A program made the position numbers and the translations under genes. Shown here piece after piece: positions 7,019 through 15,396 of a DNA stretch of 64,000 nt. Every line of letters begins with the position of its first letter. Within the stretch, counting starts at the first letter, position 1. The DNA is from Tepidiforma thermophila (lineage in GTDB: Bacteria; Chloroflexota; Dehalococcoidia; Tepidiformales; Tepidiformaceae): positions 930,001 to 994,000 of the forward strand of contig NZ_PDJQ01000001.1 of NCBI RefSeq assembly GCF_002563855.1, in the 5' to 3' direction. The notes below the pieces were generated by a model. The model ran no database searches, was not told the origin of the DNA, and saw nothing but the letters and a program-made list of their open reading frames with translations.

Positions 7019-7752
7019 ACCCCGACATCGCCCGCCTGACCGTCCGCCAGCTCCTCGGCCAGCGCCGCACCGTCGCCGTCGCCCTCCTCGCCCTCGTCCC
7101 CGTCGCCATCGCCCTCCTCTTCCGGTTCGCCGCCCCGGAAGACGCCGACCCTGAACGGTTCACCGCCCGCGGACTCCTCGGCGGCATCGTCACGACCACC
7201 ATCCTCCCCCTCGTCACCCTCGTCTTCGCCACCGGCGCCTTCGGCCAGGACGCCGAAGACGGCACCCTCATCTACCTCCTCGCCACCCCGGTCCCCCGCC
7301 GTGCCATCGTCCTGGCCCGCCTCGTGGTCGCCTGGCTCGCCGCCGCCGCCCTCCTCCTCCCCTCCGCCGCCCTTGCCGGAGCCCTCGCCCTCCAGGGCGG
7401 CGACCCCGGCATCGTCCTCGGTTTCGCCGTCGCCGTCGTCGCCGGCGCCTTCGTCTACACTGCCGCCTTCACCTGGCTCAGCATCGCCACCGGCCGCGCC
7501 CTCGTGGCCGGCCTCCTCTACGTCTTCCTCTGGGAGGGCGCCCTCTCCGGGCTCTTCGGCGGTATCCGCTTCCTCTCCATCCGCCAGTATACCGCCGGCA
7601 TCGCCGGCGCCTTCTTCGACCTCCCGCCCGCCGTCTACCAGCCCCGCCTCGAACCCCTCCCCGCCATCCTCCTTGGTGCCGCCGTCGCCGCCGGCATGCT
7701 CCTCCTCGCCGTCCGCCGCCTCGAGCGCTGGGAGGTCGGCGAACCCTCCTGA
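7015..7752 (+). CDS. ABC transporter permease (ABC-2 type, second)
   Basis: 245 residues from a GTG that overlaps the previous stop (GTGA). Around six membrane segments; the loop FGQDAEDGTLIYLLATPVPRR is typical of ABC-2 permeases, where the motif before TM3 (DGTL.. LLA.P..R) contacts the ATPase. Last gene of the operon; the PHO box of the next gene begins 20 bp after its stop. Confidence 0.8.
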   Translation: MNPDIARLTVRQLLGQRRTVAVALLALVPVAIALLFRFAAPEDADPERFTARGLLGGIVTTTILPLVTLVFATGAFGQDAEDGTLIYLLATPVPRRAIVLARLVVAWLAAAALLLPSAALAGALALQGGDPGIVLGFAVAVVAGAFVYTAAFTWLSIATGRALVAGLLYVFLWEGALSGLFGGIRFLSIRQYTAGIAGAFFDLPPAVYQPRLEPLPAILLGAAVAAGMLLLAVRRLERWEVGEPS

Positions 7753-7771
7753 CCTGCCCCGCTAACCGGGC

Positions 7772-7793
7772 GTTCAACGTCTGTTCAACGTCC
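7772..7793 (+). promoter_or_regulatory. PHO-box-like direct repeat upstream of phoX
   Basis: GTTCAACGTCT followed immediately by GTTCAACGTCC: two 11-nt direct repeats with only the last base different. Streptomyces PhoP sites are also 11-nt direct repeats with a GTTCAC-type core. It lies 72 bp before the ATG of a PhoX-type phosphatase, which makes phosphate control the natural reading. Confidence 0.65.
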
Positions 7794-7864
7794 CTTTACC
7801 TCGCCGGGAAACGATGGCCCGTGGCCCGCACGGCACACCATCCCACGCAGCGAGGTAGCATCCC

Positions 7865-9865
7865 ATGACCCTGGACCACGACCCGTCCGACCTCCTTCCC
7901 CTCGTCGACGACTACCGGTCCAACCAGTGCTTCGTCCATCCGCAGACCTGCCGCTGGAGCTGCGGCAACCAGTGCGCCCATCCCGCGCCCAACGAAAGCA
8001 GGAACGACTACTTCGGCGACGTCGCCCGGCGTTACATCTCCCGCCGCCGCCTCCTCGGTTTCGGCGCCCTCGCCGCCGGCATGCTCGTCGTCGGCCGCCA
8101 GGGCGTCTTCGGCGCCGAAACCGCCCGCGCCCAGTCCGGCGGCAGCAGCTCCGGCCTCACCTTCACCCCCGTCCGGCTCGACGACACCGACCGGATCATC
8201 GTGCCGCCGGGCTACAAGAGCGAAATCCTCATCCGCTGGGGAGACCCCCTCTTCCTTGAGCCCGCCACCGGCTTCGATATCGACGCCCAGACCGCCGAAA
8301 AGCAGGCCCGCCAGTTCGGCTACAACTGCGACTACCTCGGCTTCATCCCCCTCGCCCCGAACCGCGCCCTCCTCATCGCCAACCACGAGTACACCAACCC
8401 CGAGCTGATGTTCCGCGGGTACGACGACAAGAACCCGACAAAAGAGCAGGTCGACGTCGAGCTCCAGGCCCACGGCGTCAGCGTTGTCCACATCGAGCGG
8501 CACCCCACCCGCGGCTGGCGGTACACCCTCGGTGCCTGGCACAACCGCCGCATTACCGGCACCACCCCCATGCGCTTCACCGGCCCCGCCGCCGGCCACC
8601 CCTGGATGCGCACCAGCGAAGACCCCTCCGGCTACACCGTCCTCGGCACCCTCAACAACTGCGCCGCAGGCATCACCCCCTGGGGCACCGTGATGACCTG
8701 CGAAGAGAACTTCCACCAGTACTTCGCGAACAACGACAAGGTCGCCGACAAGGAGAAGCAGGCCGTCCACAAGCGGTACGGCTTCCCCGGCGGCGCCAGC
8801 GAGCGGAAGTGGGAGCGCTACCACAAGCGGTTCGACCTCGCCCAGGAGCCGAACGAAGGCTTCCGCTTCGGCTGGGTCGTCGAGTTCGACCCCCTCGACC
8901 CCGGCTCCCTGCCCCGCAAGCACACCGCCCTCGGCCGCTTCAAGCACGAAGCCACCTCCACCGTCATCGCCAAAGACGGCCGCGCCGTCGTCTACATGGG
9001 CGATGACGAGCGCTTCGAGTACGTCTACCGCTTCGTCAGCGACGGCCGCTACGATCCGAACAACCGCGAGGCCAACATGCGCCTCATGGAGAGCGGCACC
9101 CTCTTCGTCGCGAAGTTCAACGACGACGGCACCGGCCGCTGGCTCCCCCTCGTCGCTGGCCAGGGTCCCCTCACCGCCGCCAACGGCTTCCCCACCCAGG
9201 CCGAAGTCTGCATCAACACCCGCCGCGCCGCCGACCTCGTCGGCGCCACCAGGATGGACCGCCCCGAGGACATCGAAGTCCATCCCCAGAGCGGCGTCGT
9301 CTATGCCGTCATGACCAACAACTCCCAGCGCGGCACCAGCGGCAAGCCCGGCGTCGATGCCGCTAACCCCCGCCCCCAAAACCGCCACGGCCACATCATC
9401 GAAATCATCCCCGACGGCGACCACGCCGCCGCCACCTTCCGCTGGCGGTTCCTCATGATCTGCGGCGACCCCGCCAAGGATAAGGGCACCTACTTCGCCG
9501 GCTTCGACCAGTCCCTCGTCAGCCCCATCTCCAGCCCCGACAACATCACCTTCGACCGCCGCGGCAACCTCTGGATCTCCACCGACGGGCAGACCAGCTC
9601 CTTCAAGAAGAACGACGGCGTCTACGCCGTCCCCGTCAGCGGCCCCGAGCGCGGCTACAACCGCCAGTTCCTCTCCGCCGTCCCCGGCGCCGAATGCGCC
9701 AGCCTCATCTTCTCCGATAACGACGACACCCTCTTCGTCTCCATCCAGCACCCCGCCGAAGGCACCACCCTCGAGAACGCCTCCAGCCGCTTCCCCGACG
9801 GCAAGGAGCCTCGGCCGGCGGTCATCTTCATCCGCAAGGAGGACGGCGGCACCATCGGCTCCTGA
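7865..9865 (+). CDS. phoX: PhoX-type phosphatase (DUF839), Tat-exported
   Basis: 666 residues. The Tat motif SRRRLLGFGALAAG (about residues 59-72) followed by AGMLVVGRQGVFGAETARAQS gives an unusually late signal, after some 55 N-terminal residues that include a cysteine cluster (CFVHPQTCRWSCGNQC). The rest matches the DUF839/PhoX beta-propeller: LLIANHEYTNPELM, NCAAGITPWGTVMTCEENFHQYF, RPEDIEVHP, SPDNITFDRRGNLWISTDG. Known PhoX enzymes are calcium/iron alkaline phosphatases that release phosphate from organic esters outside the cytoplasm. GAGGT 5-9 nt before the ATG is a plausible ribosome site. Confidence 0.85.
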   Translation: MTLDHDPSDLLPLVDDYRSNQCFVHPQTCRWSCGNQCAHPAPNESRNDYFGDVARRYISRRRLLGFGALAAGMLVVGRQGVFGAETARAQSGGSSSGLTFTPVRLDDTDRIIVPPGYKSEILIRWGDPLFLEPATGFDIDAQTAEKQARQFGYNCDYLGFIPLAPNRALLIANHEYTNPELMFRGYDDKNPTKEQVDVELQAHGVSVVHIERHPTRGWRYTLGAWHNRRITGTTPMRFTGPAAGHPWMRTSEDPSGYTVLGTLNNCAAGITPWGTVMTCEENFHQYFANNDKVADKEKQAVHKRYGFPGGASERKWERYHKRFDLAQEPNEGFRFGWVVEFDPLDPGSLPRKHTALGRFKHEATSTVIAKDGRAVVYMGDDERFEYVYRFVSDGRYDPNNREANMRLMESGTLFVAKFNDDGTGRWLPLVAGQGPLTAANGFPTQAEVCINTRRAADLVGATRMDRPEDIEVHPQSGVVYAVMTNNSQRGTSGKPGVDAANPRPQNRHGHIIEIIPDGDHAAATFRWRFLMICGDPAKDKGTYFAGFDQSLVSPISSPDNITFDRRGNLWISTDGQTSSFKKNDGVYAVPVSGPERGYNRQFLSAVPGAECASLIFSDNDDTLFVSIQHPAEGTTLENASSRFPDGKEPRPAVIFIRKEDGGTIGS

Positions 9866-9889
9866 GCCAGCCGCCGGAACGGGACACCG

Positions 9890-9915
9890 CGGGGGCGCCC
9901 ACCCGGGCGCCCCCG
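9890..9915 (+). terminator. terminator hairpin after phoX
   Basis: CGGGGGCGCCC - ACCC loop - GGGCGCCCCCG: 11 perfect base pairs, 24 bp after the stop. No T-run follows, as is common for high-GC genomes. Confidence 0.65.
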
Positions 9916-10081
9916 TTCCCGTCCTGCCTATCCAAAACCGTCATCGTGCAAAAAATCGGCGGCCTCACGCCGCGCCCCTTGCCTGTTGCCCCCCATGCTG
10001 GGCGCGAATCGCCCCGGCGCACATAAACCCCGCCCCGCGTAAATCCTTCCTCCAGCCTCCCGCAGCTTCGACATAAGAGCG

Positions 10082-10111
10082 TTGAACGGCCGGCCGCCCC
10101 CGGCGTACTCT
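10082..10111 (+). promoter_or_regulatory. candidate promoter of the DnaA-like gene
   Basis: TTGAAC (10082-10087), 18 bp, TACTCT (10106-10111). Predicted start near 10118 would give a leader of about 100 nt ending in the purine-rich AGGAAGGAG before the GTG. Confidence 0.4.
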
Positions 10112-10220
10112 TCGGCCCTGCCCACCCGGCAAACCCCGGGGGAACGGCCCCGGTGCCGCCCAGTCCATCACCCAACCCCCTCGCGAATCGCCCGCCCCGC
10201 GGCGGGAGGAAGGAGTGTGT

Positions 10221-11516
10221 GTGCCGTTGGAACCCGCCAGTGCGAGCAGCGAACCCCGCCACCTCGCCCGCTCGTGGCGCGCCGTCCTCGGCTGCCTCGA
10301 GGTCCAGCTCAACCCGCACACCTTCGCCACCTGGCTCAAGGGCGCCCGCCCCCGCTCCTTCGACGGCGCCACCCTCGCCATCGAAACCCCCAACGACATC
10401 GCCCGCGACTGGCTCGATACCCGCCTCCGGCCCGTCATCGAACGCGCCGTTGCCCAGGTCTTCGGCGACGTCGCCGTCACCATCGTCGGCCCCGGCATCG
10501 ACCCCGCAGCCGCCCGCCCCGCCGGCGAAATCCTCGGCACCGTCAACTGCCGCTACACCTTCGACGAATACCAGCCCTCCGAGGGCAACCTCCTCGCCCT
10601 CCACGCCATCCGCGACCTCGCCGAAGCCGTCCCCGGCGCCCCCTCGCCCGTCGTCCTCTACGGCCCACCCGGCCTTGGCAAAACCCATCTCCTCCACGCC
10701 GCCGCCTGCCTCGCCAGCCGCCTCGGGCGTCGCGTCGCCTGCTTCGATGCCGCAGCCTTCACCGCCCGCTTCGTCGAAGGCGTCCGCACCAGCCGCCAGG
10801 GCGACTTCCACGCCGCCATCCGCGAAGTCGACCTCCTCCTCCTCGACGACCTCCAGCAGCTCGCCGGCCGCCGCGCCACCCAGGAAGAGTTTGCCTCCGC
10901 CCTCGATGCCGTCATGCACCGCGGCGGCCACGTCGCCGTCGCCTCCGAGCGCCACCCCTTCGACCTCGACCTCCTCGACCGCCTCTCCTCCCGCCTCGCC
11001 CAGGGCATCGTCACCCGCGTCGAACCGTTCGACGACGACGCCCGCCGCGCCTTCATCGAACGCGTCGCCCGCCGCCACCGCATCGCCCTCCCCGCCTGGG
11101 CCGTCCAGCGCCTCGCCAGCTGCCGCGCCCCCTCCGTCCGCCTCCTCCTCGGCGCCGTCAACCAGGCCATCGCCCTCCAGCGCGTCGGCCGGCTCGACCT
11201 CGCCCGCCTCGATGCCGAAATCGCCCGCGTCGCCATCGCCGAAGCCGCCGGCGCCGAGCCGACCGCCGAGCTCCTCGAACGGGTCGCCCGCTACTTCGGC
11301 GTCGAAACCGGCGACCTGGCCGGCCGCGCCCGCGGTGCCCGCGTCGGCGAAGCCCGCGCCGTCGCCGCTGCCCTCCTCCAGGAGCACGGCCTCAGCCTCA
11401 CCCAGGTCGGCGCCCTCCTCGGCGGCCGCGATAAGAGCACCGTCAGCGCACTCTCCCGGAAGGGCCTCGCCCTCCTCGAGGAGCACCCCGCCCTCCGCCA
11501 GCGCGCCATCGCCTGA
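10221..11516 (+). CDS. dnaA: DnaA-like replication initiator, divergent
   Basis: 431 residues. Domain I (WRAVLGCLEVQLNPHTFATWLKGARP), a short linker, AAA+ core with Walker A GPPGLGKTHLLHA and Walker B LLLLDDLQQLAG, then a C-terminal helix-turn-helix. Domain IV reads GGRDKSTVSALSRKG where canonical DnaA has GGRDHSTV.HA, so the histidine-containing DNA-recognition signature is altered. Could be the only DnaA of this lineage or a paralog; no DnaA boxes are seen nearby and dnaN does not follow. GTG 10221 sits 5 nt after AGGAAGGAG; GTG 10215 overlaps that site and is less likely. Confidence 0.75.
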   Translation: MPLEPASASSEPRHLARSWRAVLGCLEVQLNPHTFATWLKGARPRSFDGATLAIETPNDIARDWLDTRLRPVIERAVAQVFGDVAVTIVGPGIDPAAARPAGEILGTVNCRYTFDEYQPSEGNLLALHAIRDLAEAVPGAPSPVVLYGPPGLGKTHLLHAAACLASRLGRRVACFDAAAFTARFVEGVRTSRQGDFHAAIREVDLLLLDDLQQLAGRRATQEEFASALDAVMHRGGHVAVASERHPFDLDLLDRLSSRLAQGIVTRVEPFDDDARRAFIERVARRHRIALPAWAVQRLASCRAPSVRLLLGAVNQAIALQRVGRLDLARLDAEIARVAIAEAAGAEPTAELLERVARYFGVETGDLAGRARGARVGEARAVAAALLQEHGLSLTQVGALLGGRDKSTVSALSRKGLALLEEHPALRQRAIA

Positions 11517-11549
11517 ACCACCCGGTGATCAGCTCCGCCGGGCCGTTCG

Positions 11550-11555
11550 TAGAAT
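11550..11555 (+). promoter_or_regulatory. leaderless -10 box (TAGAAT) for the ECF sigma gene
   Basis: TAGAAT, 6 nt, GTG 11562. Only 33 bp separate the DnaA-like stop from this box. Confidence 0.6.
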
Positions 11556-11561
11556 CCCGAT

Positions 11562-12122
11562 GTGCAGGCGCTCGCCGATGACATCGCAGCCATCCGCGCC
11601 GTAGCCCGCGGCGATGACGCTGCCCTCGCCCGTCTCTACGACCGCTACAGCCGGCCCTGCTACAGCTTCGCCCTCCGCATGCTCGGCTCCGAACCCGACG
11701 CCGAAGAAATCGTCCAGGAGACCTTTCTCCGCGCCTGGCGCAGCGCCGCCAGCTACGACCCGTCCCGCGCCAGCGTCTCCAGCTGGCTCCTCGCCATCAC
11801 CCGCAACCTCTGCATCGATGAACTCCGCCGGAGGCGGCGCAACGTCGCATCGGCCCCCATCGACGACGCCGCACCCCTCCCTGGCGCCGACCGCACCGAC
11901 CTCGCCGCCGAGCAGGCGGTCGACGCCGCCGCCGTCCGCGCTGCCCTCGCCAGCCTCCCCGGCGAGCAGCGCAGCGCCATCGAACTCGTCTACTACTATG
12001 GACTCACCAGCAACGAGGTCGGCCGCCTCCTCGGCGTTCCCCCTCCCACCATCCGCAGTCGTCTCCGGCTCGGCCTTCTCAAACTCGCCGGCATCCTCCG
12101 CCCAGGAGACCCCAGCCGATGA
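11562..12122 (+). CDS. ECF-type RNA polymerase sigma factor
   Basis: 186 residues. Region 2 (LYDRYSRPCYSFALRMLGSEPDAEEIVQETFLRAWR, about residues 25-60, with the -10 recognition helix SWLLAITRNLCIDELRRRRR after it) and region 4 (LPGEQRSAIELVYYYGLTSNEVGRLLGVPPPTIRSRLRLGLLKL) are clear. It resembles SigK-type factors. The next gene, overlapping by ATGA, is its likely anti-sigma factor, so activity is probably controlled by sequestration at the membrane. Confidence 0.88.
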   Translation: MQALADDIAAIRAVARGDDAALARLYDRYSRPCYSFALRMLGSEPDAEEIVQETFLRAWRSAASYDPSRASVSSWLLAITRNLCIDELRRRRRNVASAPIDDAAPLPGADRTDLAAEQAVDAAAVRAALASLPGEQRSAIELVYYYGLTSNEVGRLLGVPPPTIRSRLRLGLLKLAGILRPGDPSR

Positions 12123-12856
12123 CCCAGCAGCCCGGCCACCCCGCTGAATACCTCCCCGAACTCGCCCTCGGCGTCCTCCCGGAGTCCGAGGCCGAGGCCA
12201 TCCGCCGCCACCTTGCCGGCTGCCAGCCCTGCGCCGAGGAGTACGGCGAACTCGTCCGTGTCGCCGCCCTCCTCCCGCTCGCAGCCGATGCGCCCGGGCC
12301 CTCACCGGAGACCCGCGCCGCCGTGCTCGCCGCGGTCCGTCGCAGGCCATCCCGCGCTGCCCGGCCCCGGCTGCTGCCCGCCTCGCCCTGGGCGGCTCGC
12401 ATCGCAGCTGCCGTTCTCCTGCTCGCCGTCGGCGGCGGGCTCGGCTGGCTCGTCGGCCGCGGCGGCCAGGAAGAACAGCCCTCCGCCGCGCTCGCCGCCC
12501 GCGATGCCCTCCTCGCCGACGCCGCCCGCGGCGAGACGCTCCGCGCCGCCGCCACCAGCAGCTCCGGCATCCAGGCCAGCGTCCTCCTTGCACCCCGCTC
12601 CGGCCTCGCCGTCGCCGTCCTCGATGGCCTCCCCCAACCGCCGCCAGGCCGCACCTACCAGGCCTGGCTCATCGCCGGAGACACCCCGCAATCCGCCGGC
12701 CTCTTCGCCTCCGGCGGGCCGCTCGTCCTCGCGCCAGGGGGCGACCTCCGCCGTTTCGCCGCCTTTGCCGTCACCCTCGAAGCCGAGGGCGGCGCCCCCG
12801 CCCCCACCTCCGAGCCCCTGGTTGTTGTCCCCTTCGCCCTCGCGGCCCGCCGCTGA
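12119..12856 (+). CDS. anti-sigma factor, RskA/zinc-finger type
   Basis: 245 residues. The zinc-binding anti-sigma motif H31-x3-C35-x2-C38 is at the N-terminus, a single membrane segment lies near residues 92-112 (RIAAAVLLLAVGGGLGWLVG), and the outer C-terminal half matches the anti-sigma-K domain (GRTYQAWLIAGDTPQSAGLF, FAVTLEAEGG). Topology N-in, C-out. It overlaps the sigma gene by 4 nt, so the pair is produced in a fixed ratio. Confidence 0.85.
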   Translation: MTQQPGHPAEYLPELALGVLPESEAEAIRRHLAGCQPCAEEYGELVRVAALLPLAADAPGPSPETRAAVLAAVRRRPSRAARPRLLPASPWAARIAAAVLLLAVGGGLGWLVGRGGQEEQPSAALAARDALLADAARGETLRAAATSSSGIQASVLLAPRSGLAVAVLDGLPQPPPGRTYQAWLIAGDTPQSAGLFASGGPLVLAPGGDLRRFAAFAVTLEAEGGAPAPTSEPLVVVPFALAARR

Positions 12857-12862
12857 GCCCGC

Positions 12863-13546
12863 TCAGAAGTCCAGCACCACCCGCCGGAACCGCTCCACAT
12901 ACCGCCCTTCGCCGGTCCGCCACCGCTCCTGCGCAAACCGCGCCAGCGCCTCCGTCTCCCCGAACTGCGAACCATGCGCGGCCAGCGCCCACACCTTCCG
13001 CTCCAGCTGCGCTCCGATCTCTACCTCGAAGTTCGGCTGGTTCGTATTCCAGAGCAGCACCTCCCGCACCCGCCACGGCTCCAGCCCCTCGGCAACCTGC
13101 TCCGGGAAGTTCAGGTGGTCCCGCGCCGCCGGGTAGACCGCATCCAGCGCCGCTGCCCCCGTCGCCCGGTGGTCCGCATGGTTGATGAACCGGTCGCGAA
13201 TGATGAAATCCGTCGGGTCGTGCGTCAGCACCAGCAGCGGCCGGGTCTCCCGGATCGCCCGCACCAGCGCGCCCACCAGCTCCCGCGAATACGCCAGCTC
13301 CCCATCCTCGTACCCCAGCATCCGCGGCGGCTCCGTCCCCAGCCGCCGGCACGCCTCGGCCTGCTCCTCCCGCCGCAGCGCAATCAGCCGCTCCCGCGGC
13401 ATCGCGCGGTCTGCCGTTCCCTTCGCCCCGTTCGTCGTCACCACCCAGTGCACCGTCCACCCCGCCTCCACCAGCTGGAGCACATACCCGCCGCACCCCA
13501 GCTCCCCGTCATCCGGGTGCGCCGCAATCACCAGCGCTGTCGGCAT
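12863..13546 (-). CDS. PIG-L / LmbE family N-deacetylase
   Basis: 227 residues. Zinc motif AHPDDGE at residues 9-15 and the third ligand in NHADHRATG near residue 124 define the GlcNAc-PI de-N-acetylase family, which includes MshB and BshB. Could remove acetyl groups from a GlcNAc-containing thiol or glycolipid; the exact substrate is not shown. A strong GGAGG sits 8 nt before the ATG. Divergent from lexA and convergent with the anti-sigma gene, leaving only 6 bp between stops. Confidence 0.82.
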   Translation of the reverse strand: MPTALVIAAHPDDGELGCGGYVLQLVEAGWTVHWVVTTNGAKGTADRAMPRERLIALRREEQAEACRRLGTEPPRMLGYEDGELAYSRELVGALVRAIRETRPLLVLTHDPTDFIIRDRFINHADHRATGAAALDAVYPAARDHLNFPEQVAEGLEPWRVREVLLWNTNQPNFEVEIGAQLERKVWALAAHGSQFGETEALARFAQERWRTGEGRYVERFRRVVLDF

Positions 13547-13636
13547 CGCATCCCTCCACCGGGCATCCGCTGAACGGCCCCCTCCGATCGTCGCAGCTCA
13601 TCCCGCCCCGCGCGAACCGCCGGGCCGCTCCCGCCT

Positions 13637-13651
13637 CGTGTTCCGAACACG
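13637..13651. promoter_or_regulatory. palindrome CGTGTTC-C-GAACACG upstream of lexA
   Basis: Seven-bp perfect arms around one base. It contains GTTC and GAAC half-sites in the opposite order to the SOS box, and lies directly before the lexA -35. Possibly a second regulatory site for lexA or for the divergent deacetylase gene. Confidence 0.4.
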
Positions 13652-13652
13652 A

Positions 13653-13682
13653 TTGACGATAAACCCTGCACTTTGTTACCGT
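13653..13682 (+). promoter_or_regulatory. lexA promoter TTGACG-N18-TACCGT
   Basis: -35 TTGACG (13653-13658), 18-bp spacer, -10 TACCGT (13677-13682) with an upstream TG. The predicted start point falls inside the SOS box that follows. Confidence 0.55.
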
Positions 13683-13687
13683 TCCCG

Positions 13688-13701
13688 CGAACATCCGTTC
13701 G
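13688..13701. promoter_or_regulatory. SOS box CGAAC-ATCC-GTTCG
   Basis: Perfect 5-bp palindrome arms with a 4-bp centre, matching the Gram-positive (Bacillus-type) LexA operator CGAACN4GTTCG. It ends 11 bp before the lexA ATG and covers the predicted transcription start, consistent with autorepression. Confidence 0.8.
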
Positions 13702-13712
13702 GACGGCCGCCC

Positions 13713-14351
13713 ATGAACACCCTCTCACCCCGCCAGCAGCAGATCCTCGACTTCCTCCGCGCCTTCATCGAGGAGCACGATTACCCGCCCTCCATCCGCG
13801 ACATCCAGGAGGGCTGCGGCATCTCCAGCACCTCCGTCGTCGACTACAACCTCCGCAAGCTCGAAGAAAAAGGCTACATCCGCCGCGACCGCGAAATCTC
13901 CCGCGGCATCGAACTCCTCGGCGCCCGCGGCCGGCGCCCCCGCATCGTCGAGGTCCCCCTCCTCGGCACCATCGCCGCCGGCCAGCCCATCCCCGTCCCA
14001 ACCTCCGACCGCTGGGCCGCCGACGCCGAAGAGATCCTCGCCGTCACCGAAGATATGGTCCGCGGCCGCACCAACGTCTTCGCCCTCCGCGTCCGCGGCA
14101 CATCCATGATCGAAGACCTCATCGACGACGGCGATATCGTCTTCCTCGAACCCGTCCGCACCGCCGACGACGGCGACCGCGTCGCCGTCTGGCTCAAGGA
14201 CCGCGGCGAAGTCACCCTCAAGCGCATCTACCGCGAAAACGGCCGCATCCGCCTTCAGCCCGCCAACAGCACCATGGAGCCCATCTACACCACCCCCGAG
14301 AACGTCGAAATCCAGGGCCGCTTCATCTCCTCCTTCCGGCCGAGCGATTAG
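13713..14351 (+). CDS. lexA: SOS repressor LexA
   Basis: 212 residues. N-terminal winged helix (LSPRQQQILDFLRAFIEEHDYPPSIRDIQ). The self-cleavage bond is A89-G90 (TIAAGQP); the catalytic serine is S131 (RGTSMIEDL) and the lysine K170 (EVTLKRIY). Represses DNA-damage genes until RecA-stimulated autocleavage. An operator of matching type lies just upstream. ATG 13713 is chosen because the family starts within a few residues of LSPRQ. Confidence 0.96.
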   Translation: MNTLSPRQQQILDFLRAFIEEHDYPPSIRDIQEGCGISSTSVVDYNLRKLEEKGYIRRDREISRGIELLGARGRRPRIVEVPLLGTIAAGQPIPVPTSDRWAADAEEILAVTEDMVRGRTNVFALRVRGTSMIEDLIDDGDIVFLEPVRTADDGDRVAVWLKDRGEVTLKRIYRENGRIRLQPANSTMEPIYTTPENVEIQGRFISSFRPSD

Positions 14352-14354
14352 ACT
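14349..14354 (+). promoter_or_regulatory. candidate -10 box (TAGACT) for the oligopeptide ATPase gene
   Basis: TAGACT overlaps the lexA TAG stop. A start near 14361 would give a leader of about 43 nt ending in AGGAG before ATG 14404. Confidence 0.35.
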
Positions 14355-14403
14355 GTCCCCAACTATCACCCGCCGGGGGACCCTCGGCTGCCGGCAGGAG
14401 CCC

Positions 14404-15396
14404 ATGGCCCAACCGCTCCTCGAGGTGCGCGGCCTCTCCGTCGAATACCGCGCCCGCGATGCCACCGTCTACGCCGTCTCCGGCGTCTCCTTCTCCCTCC
14501 AGCCCGGCGAGCTCCTCGCCATCGTCGGCGAATCCGGCTCCGGCAAATCCACCGTCGGCCTCGCCGTCCCCCGCCTCCTCCCGGCCGAAGCCGCCATCAC
14601 CGCCGGCGCCATCACCCTCGGCGGCACCGACCTCCTCGCCCTCCCCGATGCCGAACTCCGCGGCTACCGCGGCCGCCGCATCGCCATGATTTTCCAGGAC
14701 CCCGTCGCCGGCCTGAACCCCGTCATCGATATCGGCAGCCAGGTCGCCGAAATCCTCACCAGCCACCTCGACCTCGGCCGCAAAGAAGCCCGCCGACGTG
14801 CCATCGACCTCCTCTACCGCGTCGGCCTCGCCGAGCCCGAGCGCATCGCCCGCTCCTACCCCTTCCAGCTCTCCGGCGGCATGTGCCAGCGCGTCATGAT
14901 CGGCATCGCCACCGCCCTCGACCCGCAGCTCCTCATCGCCGATGAGCCCACCAGCGCCCTCGATGTCACCGTCCAGGCCCAGATCCTCTACCAGCTCGAA
15001 CGCCTCCGCGCCGAACGCGGCACCGCCGTCCTCCTCGTAACCCACGACTTCGGCGTCGTCGCCCAGGTCGCCGACCGCGTCGCCGTCATGTACGCCGGCC
15101 GCATCGTCGAAGAAGGCCCCGTCCGCGCCATCCTGCGCAGCCCGCTCCACCCCTACAGCCATGGCCTCCTCGCCACCCTCCCCCGCGTCGACGGCGTGCG
15201 GGCGCACCTCCACCAGATCCCCGGCAGTCCGCCCGAAATGACCGCCCCCGCCGCCCGCTGCCCCTTCCTTCCCCGCTGCGGCAAAGCCCTCAGCCGGTGC
15301 CGCGAAGCGTCGCCCCCGTCCCTCGAGCCTGCCGGGGACGGCGACCGCCGCGTCGCCTGCTACAACCCCATCTGGCAGGGCGCCCCGGCCGACTAA
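14404..15396 (+). CDS. oligopeptide/dipeptide ABC transporter ATPase, OppD/DppD-like (orphan)
   Basis: 330 residues. Walker [11 protein letters not shown]-loop MIFQDP, Walker [13 protein letters not shown] and H-loop VTHDFG. The signature is LSGGMCQRV, with cysteine where arginine is usual. The C-terminal oligopeptide-type domain (HPYSHGLL, then [14 protein letters not shown] and a later cysteine) is the pattern that binds an iron-sulfur cluster in some OppD/DppD proteins. No permease, binding protein or OppF partner adjoins it, so partners must be elsewhere. Convergent overlap of 4 bp with holA. Confidence 0.85.
   Translation: MAQPLLEVRGLSVEYRARDATVYAVSGVSFSLQPGELLAIVGESGSGKSTVGLAVPRLLPAEAAITAGAITLGGTDLLALPDAELRGYRGRRIAMIFQDPVAGLNPVIDIGSQVAEILTSHLDLGRKEARRRAIDLLYRVGLAEPERIARSYPFQLSGGMCQRVMIGIATALDPQLLIADEPTSALDVTVQAQILYQLERLRAERGTAVLLVTHDFGVVAQVADRVAVMYAGRIVEEGPVRAILRSPLHPYSHGLLATLPRVDGVRAHLHQIPGSPPEMTAPAARCPFLPRCGKALSRCREASPPSLEPAGDGDRRVACYNPIWQGAPAD

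Larger units (their letters stand above)
9866..10220 (+). other. 355-bp intergenic region before the DnaA-like gene
   Basis: Holds a terminator hairpin (9890-9915), a short A-rich patch (9928-9958) and a promoter candidate (10082-10111). I looked for DnaA boxes (TTWTNCACA on either strand) and an AT-rich unwinding element and found neither, so there is no support for a replication origin here. Confidence 0.6.

Noticed and set aside
7796..9751. 651-codon reading frame on the strand opposite phoX, and other very long antisense frames
   Set aside because: High G+C with G/C third positions opens the complementary frames; these proteins are Gly/Ala/Glu/Val/Asp strings without domains, and the opposite strand has clear family motifs.
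9866..10220. Replication origin next to the DnaA-like gene
   Set aside because: No DnaA boxes, no AT-rich unwinding block of useful length, and no dnaN or other origin-linked gene.
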